This document shows, in pieces, positions 1 to 6,487 of a DNA stretch of 9,338 bases. Made by a program: the position numbers and the translations under genes. The notes beneath the pieces were generated by a model that saw only the letters and a program-made list of their open reading frames with translations, was not told the DNA's origin and ran no database searches. Source of the DNA: Vicinamibacteria bacterium (lineage in GTDB: Bacteria; Acidobacteriota; Vicinamibacteria; Vicinamibacterales; 2-12-FULL-66-21); the NCBI GenBank assembly GCA_025937075.1, contig JAICSD010000150.1, positions 1 to 9,338 of the forward strand, written 5' to 3'. How positions within the stretch are numbered: position 1 is the first letter of the stretch; each line of letters starts with the position of its first letter.

Positions 1-351
1 CTCGTGCGCGCGCATGGCGGATTCAATCGCGCCGGCCTTCGGCTCCGGCGCGCCATAGACGAGCCGGGCAACGCGCGCGTGAATCATCGCGCCCACGCAC
101 ATCTGGCAGGGCTCGATCGTGACGTAGACCGTCGATCCCATGAGCCGGTAGTTGCCGACGCGAAGCGCCGCCTGGCGCATGGCGACGATCTCCGCGTGCG
201 CTGTCGGATCGCACGTGTCGATGGGCTGGTTGAACCCTTCGCCCTGAATCTCACCGTCGATCACCACGATCGCACCGACTGGCACTTCGCCGCGCTGCCG
301 CGCCTCGAAAGCGCGGTTCAGGGCGAAGCGCATGAACTGCTGGTCAGTCAT
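1..351 (-). CDS. tadA: tRNA-specific adenosine(34) deaminase TadA, partial (C-terminus beyond window)
   Basis: TadA deaminates adenosine 34 to inosine in the anticodon of tRNA-Arg(ACG), in the cytoplasm, which lets that tRNA read several codons. The reading frame is open from ATG at 351 to the window edge, 117 residues of a protein usually about 150-165 long, so roughly the last 35-45 residues are missing. The zinc-dependent deaminase signature is complete: T-A-H-A-E at residues 50-54 (His52 zinc ligand, Glu54 proton shuttle) and P-C-Q-M-C at 81-85 (Cys82 and Cys85 zinc ligands). The surrounding [16 protein letters not shown] and the [11 protein letters not shown] stretch are typical of TadA rather than of cytosine or guanine deaminases. 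The start lies 4 bp after the stop of the upstream permease gene, and a weak GGGTG that overlaps that stop could act as ribosome binding site, so translational coupling is likely. A guanine deaminase is a less likely alternative. Confidence 0.9.
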   Translation of the reverse strand, partial: MTDQQFMRFALNRAFEARQRGEVPVGAIVVIDGEIQGEGFNQPIDTCDPTAHAEIVAMRQAALRVGNYRLMGSTVYVTIEPCQMCVGAMIHARVARLVYGAPEPKAGAIESAMRAHE

Positions 352-355
352 GTGA

Positions 356-3010
356 TCACCCGCGCCGAAGCGCGTCGGAGGGATCGATCGACCACGCGCG
401 CCAGGCAGGCAGCGCCGCGGCGGCGCACGCAACGGCCGCGAGTATGGACGCACCGAGGACGTAACTGCTCGCATCCGCCGCGTCGACGCCGAACAGCAGA
501 CCGTGCGCGAGACGGGCAGTAAGAAGCGCGAACGGCAGGCCGATAGCCGTTCCGGCCGCGAGTTCGGCGACCACGTGACGGAAAACGCTCACCGCAACCC
601 GTCCCGGTGACGCCCCGAGCGCCATCCGGATCCCGAGCTCTGTTTCGCGCTGAGCCACCGAGTAGCTGAGGACGCCGTACACGCCGATCGCCGCAAGGCC
701 GAGTGCGAGCGCCGCGAAGGCAAACGCGAGAATCGAGAGCAGACGTTCGCTCACGAGGGTGGCATCGATCTGCCCCTCGACGTCGATGACGTCCGAGATC
801 AGCGTCTCCGCGTGGACTGCGCGTACTTCCTGCGCGATCGAGCGCATCAGAGAAGCGGATGCATCGTCGGACAACACGCTCAACGTGATCCTGGAGGTCC
901 CGCTCTCGGGCTGCCATAAGGGGACGAACGCAAACCGGGGCGCCGCTTCACGCAGGCTCATGTGCTTGTAGTCGCCGACCACACCGATCACGCGATAGGT
1001 GTGCGCCTTGCCGAACCGAATGCTCTCGCCTATCGGCGGCCGGCCCGGAAAGTACGCCTTCGCCGCTGCCTCGTTGAGGACCACGACCTTCGGCGCCGAG
1101 GCGGTGTCGTTCGCGCTGAACACCCGTCCCGCGAGGAGCGCGATGCCGAACGTCCGGAAGTAGTCCTCCGATATTTCATTCACGTGAACGATCCGCTCGC
1201 TCTCGTCGGCGGGCCCTTGTCCCGCCACGTCGATACCCGCCGCCCTGTCTCGACCAGACAGCGGCGTGAGCACCGACAGACTCGCCGCACGCACGCCGGG
1301 CAGCGGCCGCACGCGATCCAGGACCGCCCTCCAGAACTGCTCCCGGGACACGGCGGTCTCGTTCAGGAGAACGGGATGCAGGGACATCGTGAGCACGCGC
1401 GCTGGCGTGAATCCGAGGTCAACCGCGCGCAGGTTCGTCGTCGTCCTGACAGCGAGGACGGCGGCGACCAACAGCACGAACGCGATGGTCACCTGCGAGA
1501 CGACCAGGAGCCGCGCCGCCGCGGCGAGCCGGCGTGAGCCGGCAACGCGGTTCCCACCGTCTCTGAGCCCCGACTCCGGAGCGGCTCGCAACGCATGAAG
1601 CGCGGGCCAGAGCCCCGTCCCGAGCGCGGCCACAAGCGCGACGGCGATTGCGAATGCGGGCAGCCTCCAGTCGATGCGCGCGTCGAGGAGGATGGGATTT
1701 CGTCCCACGGCGAAGAATCCCGCCAGGACTCTCGCCGCGATCGGCGCGAGGCTCACGCCAAGCGCTGCACCGCACATGAAGAGGAGCATCGTTTCGGTGA
1801 GCAGCTGCCGCAGCACACGTCCCCACGACGCCCCCGTCGCACGGCGGATCGCAAATTCACGTTCCCGGCTGGCACCGCGGACGAGCAACAGGCTGCCGAG
1901 ACTGGCGCATGCGATCAACAGCACGAGTCCTGATACGAGCGTCAAACCGTAGAGCGGCCCCGAGAAGCGCGTGCGAAGGCCGGCCGTTCCGCGCGCGGCC
2001 CGGATCACCTGCATGTGTGCGAAGTACTTTTCCCGCGAGGCGGACGCGGGGCGAGCTTGCATGAATGACTGAAACACCGTATCGAGCTGCGCTGCAGCCT
2101 GTTCTGCGCTCGCGCCGGCGCCAAGACGGCCGACCGCCTCGAACCACCAGGCGCCTGCGTCGGACAGGTGCCGCCCCTCGAGAGTGATGGGAAGCGTCAC
2201 GTCGACCTGACGTCCAGGTTCGAGGCCCCAGAAGCGCGGCGGCGTCACGCCGACGATCGTGTAGCTGCGGTCGCGGAACGTGAGCGCTCGTCCGATGACG
2301 CCCGGGTCGCCGCCGAACCGGCGCTGCCAGTACCCGTAGCCGATCACGGCGACCGCAGGGTCGAGCGCTTCGTCGCCGGCAGTCAGCAGCCGGCCGATCA
2401 GCGGCTTGACCCCGAGGAGATCGAAGTAATTCCCGGACGCCACCTGGCCGAAGACCTGCTCGAGGACGCCGTCCACTTCGATCGGCAGCTGGTCCGTCGC
2501 AAACGCGGCCAGGCCGGTGAATGCCGACGTCTCACGCCGGAATCGCTCGAAGCACGGATACGGCGGCGCACCGCCATGGCCCTGTGTTCCGACCGCTTCG
2601 AGGAAGACGAGCTCGGACGGGCGCTCGATCGGGAGCGTCCGCAGGAGCACCGCATCCATGAGACTGAAGATCGCGGTGTTCGCGCCGATGCCGAGGCCGA
2701 GCGAGACAATGGCAACGACCGCAAACGCGGGCTCTCTGACGAGCCCACGAGCGCCGTACCGAAGATCGCGCACGAGATCCGCGATCCACGGTACGCCGCG
2801 GCGGTCGCGGACGCGCTCCATCGCCTGTGGGACGCCGCCACGGCGGACGGCTGCGGCACGAATCGCCTCGTCCGACGACATGCCTCGCCGCTGCGCGTCA
2901 TCCGCTTCCATCTGGAGATGTGACCGGAGCTCTTCCTGCAGGTCTTCGTCGCCGCGGCGCGGCCGGAACGTCCCGGCGAGGCGAATCACCCATTCGCGCA
3001 GCGTGCGCAT
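356..3010 (-). CDS. ADOP-family (acidobacterial duplicated orphan permease) MacB/FtsX-type ABC permease
   Basis: This 884-aa inner-membrane protein has the full ADOP layout. Residues 1-75 form a soluble permease-prefix segment ([20 protein letters not shown]). The first MacB-type half follows: a membrane helix at about 97-119 containing [13 protein letters not shown], a periplasmic core at about 125-345, and FtsX helices at about 353-377, 404-428 and 450-472. The second half repeats this: a helix at 500-521, a periplasmic core to about 740, and helices at 757-782, 808-833 and 850-870. The duplication shows in paired motifs: [13 protein letters not shown] (383-395) and [13 protein letters not shown] (789-801). 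The tail [12 protein letters not shown] is typical. MacB relatives drive periplasmic efflux or lipoprotein and envelope remodelling with a separate ATPase. None of that LolD/MacB type is present here, as is usual for ADOPs, so substrate and energy source are unknown. The gene starts 6 bp after the padR-like gene, so regulation by PadR is probable. Confidence 0.93.
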   Translation of the reverse strand: MRTLREWVIRLAGTFRPRRGDEDLQEELRSHLQMEADDAQRRGMSSDEAIRAAAVRRGGVPQAMERVRDRRGVPWIADLVRDLRYGARGLVREPAFAVVAIVSLGLGIGANTAIFSLMDAVLLRTLPIERPSELVFLEAVGTQGHGGAPPYPCFERFRRETSAFTGLAAFATDQLPIEVDGVLEQVFGQVASGNYFDLLGVKPLIGRLLTAGDEALDPAVAVIGYGYWQRRFGGDPGVIGRALTFRDRSYTIVGVTPPRFWGLEPGRQVDVTLPITLEGRHLSDAGAWWFEAVGRLGAGASAEQAAAQLDTVFQSFMQARPASASREKYFAHMQVIRAARGTAGLRTRFSGPLYGLTLVSGLVLLIACASLGSLLLVRGASREREFAIRRATGASWGRVLRQLLTETMLLFMCGAALGVSLAPIAARVLAGFFAVGRNPILLDARIDWRLPAFAIAVALVAALGTGLWPALHALRAAPESGLRDGGNRVAGSRRLAAAARLLVVSQVTIAFVLLVAAVLAVRTTTNLRAVDLGFTPARVLTMSLHPVLLNETAVSREQFWRAVLDRVRPLPGVRAASLSVLTPLSGRDRAAGIDVAGQGPADESERIVHVNEISEDYFRTFGIALLAGRVFSANDTASAPKVVVLNEAAAKAYFPGRPPIGESIRFGKAHTYRVIGVVGDYKHMSLREAAPRFAFVPLWQPESGTSRITLSVLSDDASASLMRSIAQEVRAVHAETLISDVIDVEGQIDATLVSERLLSILAFAFAALALGLAAIGVYGVLSYSVAQRETELGIRMALGASPGRVAVSVFRHVVAELAAGTAIGLPFALLTARLAHGLLFGVDAADASSYVLGASILAAVACAAAALPAWRAWSIDPSDALRRG

Positions 3011-3016
3011 CGCTGT

Positions 3017-3358
3017 CTACGTCTCGCTATTGAGGAGGGTCTGGATGATCGAGGCCATCCGGTCCCACTCGGCCTTCTTCGTGGCGAGAGCACGGCGTCC
3101 GGCGCTCGTGACGCTGTAGTAGCGCGCCCGCCGATTGCTGTCGGTCAACCGCCACTCGCCGCGCACGAGACCGCGCTGCTCGAGCCGCATCAGACCTGGA
3201 TACAGCGTCCCCATATTCACCCGGAGCGCACCGTTCGACACCTGCTCGAGCCGCGCCGCGATGGCATACCCATGCAGGGCGCCCATCGTCGCGAGCGTCT
3301 GCAGGATCATCAGGTCGAGCGTCCCCTGCAGGACGTCGGTCTTGTCCTTGTTAGACAT
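3017..3358 (-). CDS. PadR-family transcriptional regulator (ADOP-associated type)
   Basis: A 113-aa winged-helix protein, short like other PadR subfamily-2 members. The N-terminal DNA-binding domain is clear: GTLDLMILQTLA (residues 12-23), MGALHGYAIAARLEQVS (25-41), then the recognition-helix region NMGTLYPGLMRLEQRGLV (48-65) and the wing with TDSNRRARYYSVTSAGR (72-88). The remaining 25 residues form a short dimerisation helix. The frame is open upstream to an ATG at 3565, but those 69 extra residues are antisense to the hydrolase remnant and show no PadR similarity. ATG 3358 gives the usual family start (MSNKDKTDVLQGTLDL). No Shine-Dalgarno sequence sits at normal distance, and a promoter lies only a few bases upstream, so the mRNA is probably nearly leaderless. 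The regulator is likely an autorepressor that also controls the ADOP gene 6 bp downstream. The ligand is unknown. Confidence 0.93.
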   Translation of the reverse strand: MSNKDKTDVLQGTLDLMILQTLATMGALHGYAIAARLEQVSNGALRVNMGTLYPGLMRLEQRGLVRGEWRLTDSNRRARYYSVTSAGRRALATKKAEWDRMASIIQTLLNSET

Positions 3359-3394
3359 CCAAATGGACTGTATCTCCGTCTTCATTTGAATGTC
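3354..3394. promoter_or_regulatory. Putative PadR operator: 41-bp imperfect palindrome over the padR promoter and start codon
   Basis: The left arm on the plus strand (3354-3367, GACATCCAAATGGA) and the reverse complement of the right arm (3381-3394, GACATTCAAATGAA) agree at 12 of 14 positions, with a 13-bp spacer centred near 3374. The right arm overlaps the -35 hexamer, the -10 hexamer lies between and against the left arm, and the left arm contains the padR start codon. This is the layout expected for a dimeric winged-helix autorepressor. The symmetry is seen directly. Binding by this PadR is inferred from position, because no contact data are available here. Confidence 0.6.
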
Positions 3395-3396
3395 AA
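3367..3396 (-). promoter_or_regulatory. sigma70-type promoter for padR-ADOP-tadA unit
   Basis: On the minus strand a perfect TTGACA (complement of 3391-3396) is followed after 18 bp by TACAGT (complement of 3367-3372), a 4 of 6 match to TATAAT. Transcription would begin near 3360-3361, only 1-3 bases before the ATG at 3358. The stretch is visibly more AT-rich than its surroundings. The -35 box is strong evidence. The exact start point is an estimate from usual -10 to +1 spacing. Confidence 0.55.
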
Positions 3397-3873
3397 AGCG
3401 CGCGCCCGCTCGAACAGGCGATCGTCGAGCAGTTGCAATACCTGTCGAGGCCGATGGCTCAATCAGTTCGGCGGAGCAAAAAAGATTGACGAAGCGTCCG
3501 CCCAGGCCCAAATTGGTCGAGAGATTGAAGCCGGAGGATGCGAAGAGCGGCCGCATGATTTTCAACGCGCCGGCCTCCTACTGGCTCGATCTGCGCGGCT
3601 ACGATCCGCCCGCAGCGAAGGCTGTCACGCAGCCGATGCTGATCCTGCAGGGCGAGCGCGACTTTCAGGTGACGATGGACGAGTTCGCAAAGTGGAAAAC
3701 GCTGCTCGCGGGCAAGCCGCACGTCACTACCATAGCTACGCGGCCCTCAACCACTTGTTCATCGGCGGCACGAGCAAGAGCCTGCCTGCGGAATACGAGG
3801 TCCCGGCCACGTGGACGGAGCGGTCATCGAAGATGTCGCTGGATGGATCAAGCGCGCCGCTCAGGTTTCCTGA
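3391..3873 (+). pseudogene. Decayed alpha/beta-hydrolase gene, 3' portion with about five frameshifts
   Basis: No single frame is intact, but joined pieces read like the C-terminal half of an alpha/beta-fold hydrolase common in Acidobacteriota. The order is QSARPLEQAIVEQLQYL (from about 3394), EADGSISSAEQK (3447-3482), KIDEASAQAQI (from about 3482), then VERLKPEDAKSG leading into APASYWLDLRGYDPPAAKA and QPMLILQGERDFQVTMDEF (about 3516-3725). After a one-base loss near 3726 comes YHSYAALNHLFIGGTSKS, and after another near 3800 GHVDGAVIEDVAGWIKRAA, ending at TGA 3871-3873. The GERD aspartate and the LNHLF histidine correspond to the acid and base of the catalytic triad. The nucleophile elbow (GxSxG) and everything before it are absent, because homology stops at the padR promoter. 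One shift lies in an A6 run (3478-3483) and could be a sequencing error, but the others do not. The remnant converges on the membrane-protein gene 12 bp away. Confidence 0.8.
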
Positions 3874-3885
3874 CCGTCTGCCGTG

Positions 3886-5670
3886 TCACTGATCGCGGCC
3901 GAGCGATGACCCTACGCGCTCGGCAGCGAACGCCTCCGTCAGGTTGAACCCGCGGAAGGATTCGTCCAGCAGGTCCGACTCGAACTCGATCTCGTCGTCT
4001 CCCCGGCGCGCGACGATGCGTGAGATGGCAATCGTCACCGCGATCGCCGCGAACACGCCGGCGGCAACGAGTGGATCCGTTCCCGGCAGGAGATAGATCT
4101 CGAAGGCGGCCATACCGTACGTAAACACTCCGAACGCTCCCAGGTAGAGCGGCCAGAGCGTGTGAATGCGCGCCTTTCCGGGAACGTACTGTCGCGCAAA
4201 GGGAACGCCGTGAAACCCGACGAGCAGCACTTCGCAGAGCACCCACGTCAGGGTCGAACAGAACGCCGCGTGCGCAAGTCCGATCGCCGAGCCCCACAAT
4301 GGCCAGGTGGTCGCGGCTGCCGCCACGCCGACCGGCGGCAGGACGACGAGCAGCATCCCCTTGTGCGTCGCGGCGTCGATCCGTCGCCGCGACAGCGGAA
4401 TGGCCATGAGCGCCCAGCGGGCGGGCAGGTCCACCGGGATCGTCATGACGAGCCGAACGGAAACGGCAAGCGCTGCGCCGAGCACGAGCGCCGCGGCGAA
4501 CAGAACCTCTGACGGCTGCGCAAAACCGGCGCGACCGCCGCGGAGGAAGTCCGGCGCGATGCCGGCGAGCGCGATGGCGATCGCGACGCCGATTGCCGCC
4601 GACACCAGCATCCGATGCCGTTCGCTCCGCGTGAGCACGCGCACGAAGAACGAACAGAGCGCCTGCTCCTCGCTTCGCCGGATCAAGGCGATCTTCACAA
4701 TGGCGGCCGCCGCGCGCGCGATGAGAGAACGCGTCGTCCGCTTGCGTGCCTCGAGCGCCCTCGCGCTCAATCGCGCGTATCCCAGAACGTAAATCGCCAC
4801 CGTCGCGACCACCGGTGCCAGCGCTGCGGCCACACCTCGCGCCGCAACGCCGGCGCCAGGCCCTCCGCCGTCCGCGATCCACGCGAAGAGCGCGGCAAAC
4901 CATGCCGGCGGAAACCAGGCGAGTACCACGGCGTGTGCCTGGGGCTGCAGAAAGGCTTGACGCACCAGCTGCTGCATGCCTCCGAGCATCAGCAGCGTCG
5001 AGAGCACGAGCACTACCGAGAATGCCTGGAGCAGGACGGCGACACGTGCGGCGACGCGCGGGCCAGCGCCGAGCAACGTGAGCCCCTGGACCGTGGTGAT
5101 CGTGAAGAACACGAATGCATCGGCGCACGTGCAGGCGACAGCGTGGCCGAGCGTCCACCGAGGCGTATCGGTCAGCCCCGGCGCCGCGATGAACGCAAAC
5201 AGCGCCGCGGGAATCGCGTTGAGCGTCAGCGCGAAGGCCACGAACAGCGCGCCCAGGCCGAGCAGCCGCCCGGCCGTCTGCGCCGCCCGAGTGACCGGCA
5301 ACGTGCCGAGCACGAAGGCGTCGCGGCGCGATGGAAACATCGTCTCCCACAACACAACGGCGACCAGGCCGATCGCGCTGCACGACAGCGTCAGGAACAG
5401 AACGCGGTCATCTATGAGCGCGGCAGGCACGCGGCTCGGGAGATAGCGCCGCAGGAACGGGTACTTCTGAAGAAACTGAATCGGAATGAAGAGCGCCGGT
5501 CCGACCAGGAACGCCGCCGCCCAGATCAGTGCCGGAGCCTGCATGCCCTGCGGCATGAGATCGCTCTGCAGGAAACCCGCAAGCGTGGCGTGTCCGATCT
5601 CGATCGCCTGATTGGTTGTTTCTGCGATCGTTCCTCGAGCTCCGCCGTTCGCTGACAGGCGAGGAGGCAT
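3886..5670 (-). CDS. Large polytopic membrane protein, probable ABC transporter membrane subunit
   Basis: I do not recognise a named family. The 594-aa protein has about 13 hydrophobic segments, near residues 47-67, 90-109, 137-163, 183-202, 210-231, 246-266, 279-300, 354-372, 387-410, 438-457, 463-487, 506-526 and 533-552. A long basic cytoplasmic-looking loop at 300-352 (ARKRTTRSLIARA, RRSEEQALCSFFVR) divides it into two halves. The acidic C-terminus (DDEIEFESDLLDE, 558-570) is soluble. After the second segment the stretch FPSRRDAFVLGTLPV (112-126) resembles the loop before the next helix in ABC-2-type permeases. It begins 10 bp after the stop of the ATPase gene, so the two very probably form one transporter, and the duplicated size could supply both membrane halves. 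The start is uncertain: ATG 5670 has only a weak ribosome binding site, and Met39 or Met43, just before the first helix, are alternatives. The substrate cannot be told from the sequence. Confidence 0.75.
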   Translation of the reverse strand: MPPRLSANGGARGTIAETTNQAIEIGHATLAGFLQSDLMPQGMQAPALIWAAAFLVGPALFIPIQFLQKYPFLRRYLPSRVPAALIDDRVLFLTLSCSAIGLVAVVLWETMFPSRRDAFVLGTLPVTRAAQTAGRLLGLGALFVAFALTLNAIPAALFAFIAAPGLTDTPRWTLGHAVACTCADAFVFFTITTVQGLTLLGAGPRVAARVAVLLQAFSVVLVLSTLLMLGGMQQLVRQAFLQPQAHAVVLAWFPPAWFAALFAWIADGGGPGAGVAARGVAAALAPVVATVAIYVLGYARLSARALEARKRTTRSLIARAAAAIVKIALIRRSEEQALCSFFVRVLTRSERHRMLVSAAIGVAIAIALAGIAPDFLRGGRAGFAQPSEVLFAAALVLGAALAVSVRLVMTIPVDLPARWALMAIPLSRRRIDAATHKGMLLVVLPPVGVAAAATTWPLWGSAIGLAHAAFCSTLTWVLCEVLLVGFHGVPFARQYVPGKARIHTLWPLYLGAFGVFTYGMAAFEIYLLPGTDPLVAAGVFAAIAVTIAISRIVARRGDDEIEFESDLLDESFRGFNLTEAFAAERVGSSLGRDQ

Positions 5671-5680
5671 GTGGGCGATC

Positions 5681-6445
5681 TCAATGTTCGATGGCGTTCA
5701 CGACCGCTCGAGCGGCGGCATCCACGTCCGTCGTCAGCACGAGCGCGCGAAAGGCATCTTCCAGCGTATTGGCCTGCACTTGTGCGCGAAGCGCGGAGCT
5801 CGTCGCGTGCGCGGCAACGCGCCCGTCGCGCAGGATCACGACATCTGTGCAGATGCGCTCCACCATGTCGAGCTCGTGCGAGCTGTACACGATCACGCGC
5901 CCGGCCGCTGCGAGCTGCGCGATCACACTGCGGACGACGAGGGTGGCACCGACGTCGAGGCCGGAGCACGGCTCATCGAGCACCACGATCGACGGGTTGT
6001 GCAGGAGCGCCGCCGACAGCAGCATCTTTTGCCGCATGCCCTTCGAGTACGCGCTCATCGGAGCGTCGCCGTCGCGCGTCAAGCCGAAGACGTCGAGCAG
6101 GGTAACGATGCGGGACGAGAGCTGGCGCGAGGAGATCCGCCTCAGACGCCCGATGAACGTGAGGTATTCGACCCCGGACATCCAGTTGTAGAGCTGCGCC
6201 TCCTCGGGTACGTATCCAAGCCGCGATTTGTAGCCAACGAGGTCGTCACGGATGTCGGTGCCGTCCAGCAGGACCTTCCCGCCCGACGGCTCGAGCAGCC
6301 CCGTCAACATCCCGACCGTCGTCGACTTCCCGGAGCCGTTCGGCCCAAGGAGACCGAGGACTTGTCCTGCGTCCACACGAAAGTTGACGTCCCGCACGCC
6401 CGTGATGGCGGAGTAGTACTTGGTCAGGCCCCGCGCTTCGAGCAT
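5681..6445 (-). CDS. ABC transporter ATP-binding protein (CcmA/ABC-2 type)
   Basis: A 254-aa cytoplasmic nucleotide-binding subunit with every core motif: Walker A GPNGSGKST (residues 34-42), signature YSKGMRQK (133-140), Walker B IVVLDEP (153-159) with catalytic Glu158, D-loop SGLD (161-164) and H-loop His190 in SSHEL. At the Q-loop position the sequence is GYVPEEAQLY, with glutamate at 81 where glutamine is usual, a variation seen in some ABC-2 ATPases. The KGMRQK form of the signature and the SSHELDMVERICTDVVILRDGR tail are typical of the CcmA group, which serves exporters and membrane-remodelling systems, rather than of LolD/MacB partners. It therefore fits the 594-aa membrane protein 10 bp downstream and not the ADOP permease. 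The start MLEARGLTKYY is canonical although the ribosome binding site is weak. It lies 42 bp after the exported hydrolase gene. Confidence 0.95.
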   Translation of the reverse strand: MLEARGLTKYYSAITGVRDVNFRVDAGQVLGLLGPNGSGKSTTVGMLTGLLEPSGGKVLLDGTDIRDDLVGYKSRLGYVPEEAQLYNWMSGVEYLTFIGRLRRISSRQLSSRIVTLLDVFGLTRDGDAPMSAYSKGMRQKMLLSAALLHNPSIVVLDEPCSGLDVGATLVVRSVIAQLAAAGRVIVYSSHELDMVERICTDVVILRDGRVAAHATSSALRAQVQANTLEDAFRALVLTTDVDAAARAVVNAIEH

Positions 6446-6487
6446 GGCGGAGTGGACACCGAATGCGGTGGAAGGTTCCGGCGGCGA

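Noticed and set aside
3359..3565. N-terminal extension of the PadR protein to an ATG at 3565
   Set aside because: The extra 69 residues show no PadR similarity, run antisense through the hydrolase remnant and would cross the promoter and operator.
3861..3873. Small hairpin TCAGG-TTT-CCTGA as a terminator
   Set aside because: The stem is only 5 bp, there is no T-run on either strand, and it lies at the coding end of the hydrolase remnant.
3390..3947. Intact plus-strand gene of 185 codons
   Set aside because: Only its middle part resembles an alpha/beta hydrolase. The beginning and end resemble it in other frames, so it is part of a pseudogene and not an intact product.
3848..5383. 511-residue open frame on the minus strand
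   Set aside because: It overlaps the membrane-protein gene in another frame. Its translation is arginine-rich and low in hydrophobic order, as expected for an out-of-frame reading in GC-rich DNA.
4615..5655. 346-residue open frame on the plus strand
   Set aside because: It is antisense to the membrane-protein gene, extremely rich in Arg, Glu and Gln, and has no ribosome binding site or family resemblance.
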